Shown: positions 1 to 6,639 of the stretch, piece after piece
Layout of the letters: each line of letters begins with the position of its first letter
Position numbering within the stretch: position 1 is the stretch's first letter
Assembly (NCBI GenBank): GCA_036524675.1
Contig: DATDBU010000184.1
Span: forward strand, 1 to 56,173
Origin: DATDAW01 sp036524675
Lineage (GTDB): Bacteria; Verrucomicrobiota; Verrucomicrobiia; Chthoniobacterales; DASVRZ01
Length of the DNA stretch: 56,173 bases
Reading direction: 5' to 3'
Notes under the pieces: generated by a model
The model's database searches: none
What the model saw: the letters and a program-made list of their open reading frames with translations, nothing else
Told to the model about the DNA's origin: nothing
Translations under genes and position numbers: made by a program

Positions 1-206
1 GCTCCAAAACGCTTCGCAAAAGGGACCGCGTATTCGAGGGCGCTCCGCGAGATTTCAGAGAAGTCGATAGGCACCAGAATGCTCTTCAGCTCCAGGAGCC
101 CAGGGACAAAATCGCCGCGTTCATCTGATCCATCCGTCGGCGGAGTAAGCGATGCTTCCAGGCTATCCTCTGGATCTGCCTGTTTCGATTTTTTAATTAT
201 TTTCAT
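1..206 (-). CDS. Universal stress protein, N-terminal part (runs off the left edge)
   Basis: Translating leftward from the ATG at 204-206 gives a variable, charged N-terminus of about 40 residues. It is followed by LKSILVPIDFSEISRSALEY and then AVPFAKRFG, which is the first beta-strand, nucleotide loop and first helix of a UspA domain. The same opening (K-x-ILVP-x-D/E-FS) is seen in the USP genes at 20686-22538, so this is another member of the local family. The ATP-binding C-terminal half lies outside the window. The N-terminal extension of about 40 residues before the domain also resembles the one in the USP at 20686-21219. Function is inferred from the family: small cytoplasmic stress or energy-starvation proteins, often nucleotide-binding. 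Confidence 0.85.
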   Translation of the reverse strand, partial: MKIIKKSKQADPEDSLEASLTPPTDGSDERGDFVPGLLELKSILVPIDFSEISRSALEYAVPFAKRFG

Positions 207-441
207 AAACTTGTCTCGTTGGGGGTTGTTGCGCCGGAATGACGACATCAGGCAGTTCGAGTACAGCTAGAAATTAGCTCGATCCGCATATGTGGATTGT
301 GCGCGCTCACCAGCGGTTTTTCGACCAGCGTCTCTATTGCTGTTCCGGCTGTTCGGTGCTTTTTTCGCTTGTTTTTTCCTTGGCGTGCGTGCGCCGGCGT
401 CAAGCACGGTCCGTAAAACACCGGGTTCCGCTGTCACGGGG

Positions 442-660
442 TCAGACACCGGGCCCGGACAGATATCTTCTTTCGTGCTCATATTTCGGCCGCTCCATTG
501 TGCCGCCAGCATCGGCGTCGACCTCTTCAAGACTGGAGGCGAAATACAGTTCCTGGTCATTGAGGTCTTCGATAAAGAACTGCCTCTCACACGATCCCGT
601 CTCAATAAAATAGACTTTTCATGTGGGGTACTTCGAAGGATTAACACGGGCGGATAACAT
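442..660 (-). pseudogene. Possible degraded small gene with an in-frame TGA, family unknown
   Basis: On the minus strand a frame opens at ATG 658-660, meets TGA at 619-621 after 13 codons, then continues in the same frame for 58 codons to a TGA at 442-444. The second part reads like real protein, for example KVYFIETGSCERQFFIEDLN and an acidic stretch LEEVDADAGG. It has no start codon of its own. I do not recognise the family. It may be a broken gene, or a chance open frame in GC-rich DNA. Its position between USP genes gives no functional clue. Confidence 0.22.
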
Positions 661-1176
661 TACCAGGGCAAATTCCGTGGCGGCAACGACGCGGGCCCGC
701 GTTTTGCGATAGCCTTGTGGACCTGGAATCGATCAACTCTCGCCATGTGCAGTCAGCGCCAACAGCGAGAGTAACTACGTTCGGTGTGTTCATGGGGAAC
801 CTCCCAACAACTTACGGATAGACCTCCGAACGTCCAACCGCGGATTGTCACATTCTTCCCAAATCTTGCCGCTCGTTCGTGGACGGTTGACACGGTTCCC
901 GGGCTGGAGCATCCCCTCTTCTCGGATCCGGCAAAACGACTCATTTCTTGCATGAGTCGCCTGTGGAGAAACCGCAGATGCATTGTAAATAAAGACCAAC
1001 CCATGGCAAGTCTTTGCCAATTCCAGGGCAGCCACGAAAACCGGAACGCATATGTTAACTAACAAGTTTCACACGCGATCGGCTTCAGACGCGCGACCCA
1101 CAACTACCGTTCCAGCCCCGAATGAAACTAGCAAAGTCGTTTTTCTTTCCCAACCCTAAATCAGACCCCCATAAAC
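661..1176. other. Gene-poor leader region upstream of the cytidylate-kinase-like gene
   Basis: No convincing gene is seen. On the minus strand, 790-1065 (TTG start) encodes 91 residues beginning LVNICVPVFVAALELAKTCH. This weakly recalls the first strand and helix of a USP domain with the DFSE loop missing, so it may be a USP remnant, but the rest is unrecognisable. The stretch also holds a perfect 8-bp stem with a 7-nt loop at 937-959 (CGACTCAT / ATGAGTCG) and a palindrome at 1004-1019, listed separately. Confidence 0.3.
1004..1019. promoter_or_regulatory. Palindrome GGCAA-N4-TTGCC, candidate operator copy 1
   Basis: TGGCAAGTCTTTGCCA has perfect 6-bp arms around a 4-nt spacer. The same half-sites with the same 4-nt spacing recur at 1878-1893, directly upstream of the triple-USP gene. 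Two copies in the non-coding DNA at the start of the stress island suggest a shared dimeric regulator site. No regulator is assigned. Confidence 0.3.
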
Positions 1177-1863
1177 ATGAAAACCTCTCTATTCGACAAA
1201 TGCCGGACTTATCTCCTTGCCCAAGCTGCGATTCCACCCGCCCTCCCAAGCGAGCCATCTCGAACAATCACAATTTCGCGAGAAACCGGAGCCGGCGCCG
1301 TAACCATTGGACAGGTTGTCGCCGACTATCTGCAAGCCCGGCAGAAAGAAGGTCAATCTCCATGGGCTGTATTCGATCGCAACCTCGTGGAAAAGGTTCT
1401 AGAAGATCACGGACTCCAGAAAACTCTAGCGGAACATATGCCAGAGGATGTTGCCTCCCGTGTTCGTAGCGTCGTGGAAGAGATTCTTGGAGTCCATCCC
1501 GCGCCTGGGACCCTCGTTGACGCTACTAGCCACACGATTCTCAAACTCGCGTCCCTTGGAAACGTCGTTCTGGTGGGACGCGGTTCCCACCTGATCACCG
1601 CACAGTTGAAACACGTCTTTCACGTTCGGCTTATCGCCCCTCTGGAACAGCGGATCGCACACGTGGAGACCTACTATAGCTTGAGCCATGACGACGCTGT
1701 GCATTTTACCCACAAAACGGATAGGGCGCGGGCACGCTATGTCAGGGAACATTTCAAGTCCGATGTTAGCGACCCTTTGCATTATCATCTGACGATCAAT
1801 ACCGAACGTTTAAGTTTCAACGAAACGGCCCGGATCATCGGAGATGCGGTGTTAAATATCTGA
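1177..1863 (+). CDS. Cytidylate kinase-like family protein
   Basis: This 228-residue protein matches the cytidylate-kinase-like P-loop family (Pfam Cytidylate_kin2 type), often found next to stress genes. It opens with RTITISRETGAGAVTIGQVV (residues about 29-48), a variant of the N-terminal strand and loop of that fold. It later has NVVLVGRGSHLITAQLKHVF, the conserved V-GRGSH-I core, and then a basic segment rich in arginine (RARARYVREHF) typical of the lid. Kinase activity and substrate are not established for this family, and true CMP kinase activity should not be assumed. It stands alone, about 90 bp before the triple-USP gene on the same strand, and fits the stress-island context. Confidence 0.75.
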   Translation: MKTSLFDKCRTYLLAQAAIPPALPSEPSRTITISRETGAGAVTIGQVVADYLQARQKEGQSPWAVFDRNLVEKVLEDHGLQKTLAEHMPEDVASRVRSVVEEILGVHPAPGTLVDATSHTILKLASLGNVVLVGRGSHLITAQLKHVFHVRLIAPLEQRIAHVETYYSLSHDDAVHFTHKTDRARARYVREHFKSDVSDPLHYHLTINTERLSFNETARIIGDAVLNI

Positions 1864-1877
1864 ATCGAAGCAAGATT

Positions 1878-1893
1878 CGGCAAAGATTTGCCA
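1878..1893. promoter_or_regulatory. Palindrome GGCAA-N4-TTGCC, candidate operator copy 2
   Basis: CGGCAAAGATTTGCCA lies in the 93-bp gap between the cytidylate-kinase-like gene and the triple-USP gene. It repeats the half-sites and spacing of the palindrome at 1004-1019. Its place about 65 bp before the ATG at 1957 is suitable for control of the USP gene. It could alternatively be a short hairpin after the upstream gene. Confidence 0.35.
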
Positions 1894-1956
1894 AATTCCG
1901 CATAGCCACGCAGGGAGTCGGTGCTAGGCTCATCTCAGTCGAGAAAGGCAGGTGAC

Positions 1957-3267
1957 ATGACCCCCCACCACCAGCGGCCGATTGTGTGCGGCACCGATTT
2001 TTCGGAGCCAGCAAAGCAAGCGGCAAATGTTGCCGCAGCCCTAGCGATTCGCCTCGATGCGCCGCTGATGCTTGTTCATGGCGTGGATGAAAGGGGGGAG
2101 ATTCCCCCCTTGTATTGGCCCTCGCTGATGGACGCAGCGAGAACCCAATTAATCGAAGAGGCAGCGCGATTGCGACACCTCGGAGTGCGTGTGCAGGAAG
2201 CATTGGCCGGTGGCGCGCCGGACGATGGGGTAGCGTCTCGCGCGGAGCTGGTGGATGCGCGTTTTATCATGCTGGCGGCGGCCGGCCACGGAAAGCTGGC
2301 GCGTTGGATGATCGGAGGTGTTTCAGAACGCATCGCCGAATCTGCGTGGGTGCCAACGCTTGTCTTGCGCGAGGGGGCTGGGCTGGAAGACTGGGCACGC
2401 GGGACAAAGCCTTTGCGCGTCTTTGTCGCTGCAGATTTTACGACCAACTCCGATGCCGCCATGAGTTGGGCCTCCGAACTGTGCCAAATCGGTCCTTGCG
2501 ATTTTACGGTCGGATATGTCGATAGTTTTGCGAAGGAGCGCGGGGAGGCAGCCATGAACGTTTTTCCGGATACGCCGCCTCCACCGGAGATGCAGGAAAT
2601 GCTGATGCACGATCTGCGTTTACGAGCAGCAAGTTATTTTCCAGAACAAACAACGCACATTCGCGTCCTGCCTGCTTCCGGGCGTGTTGACTCCCACCTT
2701 CTTGAACTGGCCGAAGAAGCATCTGCGGAATTGATCGTCGTCGGCACCCACCAATGGCATGGCTTGAGCCGATTGCGACATCGATCGATATCGCGCCGAA
2801 TCCTCCACGCGGCGAGGGTCAGCGTGGCGTGCGTGCCAGCACATCGCGCGGCTGCCGCGAGCGCGCCGTTGGCGAACGTACGCCGTATTCTCGTTGCAAT
2901 TGATCTTTCGACCCGCGGCAGCCGCGTTCTTCCACAAGCGTTTTCATTGGTTCGACCGGGTGACACGGTATTGTTATTGCACGTCGTCAAGTCCTGGGAA
3001 CCAAAGGAGCCTCAACTCGAGCGACTCCGCGCACTGATTCCTTCCGACTCCGCCGAAAGTGGCTTCCAAGTCAATGTCGAAGTCGTTGAGGGGATCGATG
3101 TCTCTGGCGCGATCTGTGACGCCGCGGAGCGCCTGGACGCCAGTCTCATTTGCGTTGGTTCGCACGGTCCCTTCTCCAACCCCGTCACAGCCGTGGGCTC
3201 AACGAGTATCGGGGTAACTGCCCGCAGCAAACGCCCAGTGCTCGTCGTTCCGAACCAGGCTTTGTGA
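1957..3267 (+). CDS. Triple-domain universal stress protein
   Basis: I choose the ATG at 1957 because AAAGGCAGGTGAC just before it is a fair ribosome-binding site and the protein then begins directly with a USP strand (PIVCGTDFSEPAKQ). The 436 residues hold three USP-type repeats: about 8-145, 150-300 and 310-436. Domains 1 and 2 resemble the two-domain protein at 22535-23536; domain 3 begins RRILVAIDLSTRGS. The nucleotide motif G-x2-G-x9-G-S/T is intact only in domain 3 (GSHGP then GST). In domain 1 it reads AGHG with GGVSE, and in domain 2 GTHQWHG with the later glycine replaced by arginine. So probably at most one domain binds ATP. Cytoplasmic stress or energy-sensing role is inferred from family and context. 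Confidence 0.85.
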   Translation: MTPHHQRPIVCGTDFSEPAKQAANVAAALAIRLDAPLMLVHGVDERGEIPPLYWPSLMDAARTQLIEEAARLRHLGVRVQEALAGGAPDDGVASRAELVDARFIMLAAAGHGKLARWMIGGVSERIAESAWVPTLVLREGAGLEDWARGTKPLRVFVAADFTTNSDAAMSWASELCQIGPCDFTVGYVDSFAKERGEAAMNVFPDTPPPPEMQEMLMHDLRLRAASYFPEQTTHIRVLPASGRVDSHLLELAEEASAELIVVGTHQWHGLSRLRHRSISRRILHAARVSVACVPAHRAAAASAPLANVRRILVAIDLSTRGSRVLPQAFSLVRPGDTVLLLHVVKSWEPKEPQLERLRALIPSDSAESGFQVNVEVVEGIDVSGAICDAAERLDASLICVGSHGPFSNPVTAVGSTSIGVTARSKRPVLVVPNQAL

Positions 3268-3283
3268 AGAAACATCCCCCATC

Positions 3284-3768
3284 ATGCCTACAACACTCGA
3301 AGTGCAAATTGCGCCACCGATCCGGGGCGCGGCCAAAGCCACCTTGATCAAATGGTTCGCTGATCTCGGCATCGAAGATGTCCCACTTGTCGGCGGCAAA
3401 AACGCCTCGCTTGGCGAAATGGTCCGCGCTCTAAGAGATAAAGGGGTGCAGGTTCCGAACGGCTTTGCCATTACCGCCGAAGCGTATCGCTACTTCCTCG
3501 GTGAGACTGGTCTGGATCAACGGATCGATCAGATCCTTACTGGGCTCGATACGATAAGCCGCAGTTTTTTATCGATAAACTCGCCCAAGGCGTCGCGATG
3601 ATCGCTGCCGCGTTTTATCCCAAGGACGTCATCCTCCGCCTCAGCGACTTCAAGACCAATGAATACGCGAACCTTATCGGCGGCCGCCCTTACGAACCAG
3701 CCGAAGAAAATCCAATGATCGGTTTCCGGGGTGCCTCGCGCTATTACCATCCGCGCTATGAAAACTGA
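3284..3768 (+). pseudogene. ppsA: PEP synthase (ppsA) remnant with a large internal deletion and frameshift
   Basis: The ATG at 3284 starts a frame with the typical N-terminus of phosphoenolpyruvate synthase: KWFADLGIEDVPLVGGKNAS, then GEMVRALRDKGVQVPNGFAI. After about 90 residues similarity ends near 3555. From about 3564, in another frame, comes FFIDKLAQGVAMIAAAFYPK, then VILRLSDFKTNEYANLIGG and NPMIGFRGASRYY, which belongs to the C-terminal PEP-binding domain of the same enzyme. It stops at TGA 3766-3768. Roughly 500 internal residues, including the phospho-histidine domain, and the last part are missing. The gene cannot make an active enzyme. It sits between USP and P-type ATPase genes, where an intact ppsA would fit an anaerobic or starvation module. 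Confidence 0.9.
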
Positions 3769-3885
3769 AGCAAAACCGAGGGATCGCGCATGAAGAGGAT
3801 CCATCGCGGGCCGGACCTATCCGAAAATGCCGTGCAAGGTGCGCTCGTCCGAAGGCGTTCCGCGTAGCGCGCAAGACCGCTGTAA

Positions 3886-6639
3886 ATGAAAGCAAATGAT
3901 TCAGTTCGCTGGCACGGCATCGAGACGGCCGAAGCGCTGCAGCTCCTCGAGTCGGACCTCGAGCGCGGGCTTTCAGAGGCAGAAGCGGAGGCACGGCTCG
4001 CGAAGTTTGGCCCGAACGAGATCACCCGCCACGGGCGCACACCTGAGTGGAAACGTTTCCTGCTTCAGTTCCATCAACCGCTCGTTTACATCCTCGTCAT
4101 CGCAAGCGCGATTGCCGCGGGCCTCGGGGAATGGGTGGATTCAACGGTAATTTTCGTCGTTGTTCTCATTAATGCCATCATCGGCTGGCTGCAGGAAAGC
4201 AAAGCTGAAAAGGCCCTCACAGCTCTTTCGCGAATGGTCGTCACCGAAGTTACGGTTCGACGCGATGGACGCCGCGGACGCATACCTTCCCGGGAACTGG
4301 TGCCAGGCGACATCGTGCTGCTCCAGTCCGGCGATCGTGTGCCGGCCGATCTGCGGCTTACGTCGGTCCGCGGTTTCCAGGTAGATGAATCCGCGCTCAC
4401 AGGTGAATCTGTGCCGGTTCACAAACATTCCGACCCGCTCGCCTTGGACGCAATTCTGGCTGATCGGCGCAACCTCGCTTTTGCTGCCACACTCGTTACT
4501 GCCGGCCGGGGCGAAGGTGTCGTCTGGGCGACGGGCGACAAAACAGAGGCAGGCCGTATCGCGTGGCTGATTTCCGAGGCCGCGGATCCCCCCACACCGC
4601 TGATGCGGAAGATCGCGGAGTTCAGCCGATTGATGCTATGGCTCATCCTTGCTTTGGCGGTTGTCGCTTTTGCAGTTGGCCTCTGGCATGGCGAAAAGCC
4701 GGTCACAATGTACCTCGCCGCGGTCGCACTCGCCGTCGGCGCGATTCCCGAAGGGTTGCCCGCAGCGGTCACGATCGTCCTCGCCATCGGCGTCTCGCGC
4801 ATGGCGGCGCGCCGCGCGATCATCCGCAATCTTCCGGCAGTCGAGACGCTCGGCAGCACCACCGTTGTTTGTTCGGACAAAACCGGCACGCTCACCGAGA
4901 ACGAAATGACAGTGCAGGAAATCTTCGCGGGCGGCCTATTTTTTGATGTCACCGGCAGTGGCTACGAACCGCGGGGCGAACTGCAGATCGACGGCCACAT
5001 CGCACGGATCGCGGAACACAACGCTCTTGCCGAGTGCCTTAAAGCCGGAGTGCTTTGCAACGATTCATGGCTCGTGGAAAAGGAGAGCCGCTGGATCGTT
5101 GAAGGCGACCCGACCGAGGCGGCGCTCATCGTTGCTGCGCGAAAGGCGGGTCTCGCGGAGGCCGATATTCACATCGCGCACCCACGCCTCGATTCAATCC
5201 CATTCGAGTCCGAACACCAGTTCATGGCCACTCTGCACCACAGAGTCGGCGGTCGCATGATTTACAAGAAAGGAGCCGCGGAACAGCTCATTGAGCGTTG
5301 CTCGAATGCACTCGATAGCACCGGCACGGCCGTTCCCCTGGACAAGGGTCAAGCGCATGAAGCTGTGGACCGAATGGCCGCAAGGGGCATGCGAGTGCTC
5401 GCTTTCGCCAGCCGCGAAGTCGCGCTCGACCACCATCGGCTCGAGCACGGTCACGTCGCGACAGACCTCACCTTTCTCGGTCTGCAAGGCATGATCGATC
5501 CACCGCGACCCGAGGCAATTCGGGCCGTCGCGCGCTGCCGCAGCGCTGGCATTCGCGTAAAGATGATCACCGGCGACCATCTCATCACGGCACGCGCCAT
5601 CGCGCGGCAGATCGGTCTCGAGGACGAGCGCGAATCGCTCGCGGTCAGCGGTCGCGAGTTCGAACGTCATGAAGGTGAGGCACTTGCCGATCTCGTCGAG
5701 GGCACCGCGGTGTTCGCTCGCTTTGCGCCCGAGCAGAAACTGCGGCTCGTACAGGCGCTTCAATCGCGCGGCCACATTGTCGCGATGACGGGAGACGGCG
5801 TGAACGACGCGCCAGCGTTGAAGCAGGCGGACATCGGGGTTGCCATGGGTCGCGGGGGCACTGACGTGGCCAAGAATGCAGCCGACATGGTCCTAACAGA
5901 CGACAATTTCGCCACGATTGAAGCTGCGGTGGAAGAAGGCCGTGGCGTTTTCGACAACCTCACCAAGTTTATCGTCTGGACGCTCCCAACCAACGGCGGC
6001 GAGGCGCTTACGCTCCTCGCGGCGATCTTCCTCGGCACGACGCTTCCTATACTGCCAGTGCAGTTGCTCTGGATCAACATGGGCGCCGCGGCGCTCCTGG
6101 GCACCACACTCGCTTTCGAACCGAAAGAACAAGGGTTGATGCACCGTCCGCCACGTGATCCCGGTCAGCCGCTGCTCGATTTCCCGCTCTTCATGCGCAC
6201 CGGCTTGGTCACGTTCTTGGTGCTGGCCGGCGCCTACGGCCTATTCTCGTGGGAGATAGAACGCGGTGCTCCGATCGACGAGGCGCGCACCGTCGTCGTG
6301 AATGTGATCGTTTTCGTCGAGATCTTCTACCTGCTGAACTGTCGCTCGCTAATCCACTCGATCCGGTCGATCGGACTGTTTTCGAATCGCTGGCTGTGGG
6401 CCGGTATCGCCGCGATGGGCGCGGCGCAGTTAGGGTTTACCTACCTGCCGTTCATGAATGCTGCGTTCCACTCGGCGCCGCTCGATGCCGACGCGTGGGT
6501 GCGCATCCTTACCGTTGCCGTCGCCGTCTGGCTAATTGTCGGCATCGAGAAATGGATCCGCGCCCGCTCTGATGTCGAGCGGTCGGCCGAACTGGCCAGC
6601 CATCCTGAAACCATGGCGACTTCACACCGTTCGCAATGA
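3886..6639 (+). CDS. P-type cation-transporting ATPase (P2, Ca2+-ATPase/CtpF-like)
   Basis: This complete 917-residue pump has a cation ATPase N-terminal domain (1-80), membrane pairs, an actuator domain with TGES, and the phosphorylation motif DKTGTLT (Asp331). It also has the hinge TGDGVNDAPALKQADIGVAMG near residue 645 and a C-terminal six-helix block. M4 carries PEGLP as in Ca2+-ATPases. M6 reads LLWINMGAAALLG (Asn731), so the N-x2-TD calcium-ligand set of SERCA keeps only the Asn. The ion is therefore uncertain: Ca2+ or another cation. It is an inner-membrane protein. Its stop overlaps the next start (ATGA at 6636), so it opens the anaerobic operon. Related pumps sit in mycobacterial dormancy regulons, which fits the USP neighbours. 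Confidence 0.93.
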   Translation: MKANDSVRWHGIETAEALQLLESDLERGLSEAEAEARLAKFGPNEITRHGRTPEWKRFLLQFHQPLVYILVIASAIAAGLGEWVDSTVIFVVVLINAIIGWLQESKAEKALTALSRMVVTEVTVRRDGRRGRIPSRELVPGDIVLLQSGDRVPADLRLTSVRGFQVDESALTGESVPVHKHSDPLALDAILADRRNLAFAATLVTAGRGEGVVWATGDKTEAGRIAWLISEAADPPTPLMRKIAEFSRLMLWLILALAVVAFAVGLWHGEKPVTMYLAAVALAVGAIPEGLPAAVTIVLAIGVSRMAARRAIIRNLPAVETLGSTTVVCSDKTGTLTENEMTVQEIFAGGLFFDVTGSGYEPRGELQIDGHIARIAEHNALAECLKAGVLCNDSWLVEKESRWIVEGDPTEAALIVAARKAGLAEADIHIAHPRLDSIPFESEHQFMATLHHRVGGRMIYKKGAAEQLIERCSNALDSTGTAVPLDKGQAHEAVDRMAARGMRVLAFASREVALDHHRLEHGHVATDLTFLGLQGMIDPPRPEAIRAVARCRSAGIRVKMITGDHLITARAIARQIGLEDERESLAVSGREFERHEGEALADLVEGTAVFARFAPEQKLRLVQALQSRGHIVAMTGDGVNDAPALKQADIGVAMGRGGTDVAKNAADMVLTDDNFATIEAAVEEGRGVFDNLTKFIVWTLPTNGGEALTLLAAIFLGTTLPILPVQLLWINMGAAALLGTTLAFEPKEQGLMHRPPRDPGQPLLDFPLFMRTGLVTFLVLAGAYGLFSWEIERGAPIDEARTVVVNVIVFVEIFYLLNCRSLIHSIRSIGLFSNRWLWAGIAAMGAAQLGFTYLPFMNAAFHSAPLDADAWVRILTVAVAVWLIVGIEKWIRARSDVERSAELASHPETMATSHRSQ

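Noticed and set aside
267..657. Overlapping open frames of 107-126 codons on both strands
   Set aside because: Compositions are Arg/Ser/Pro rich and without motifs. They overlap the more protein-like frame at 442-660, which is itself only a weak candidate.
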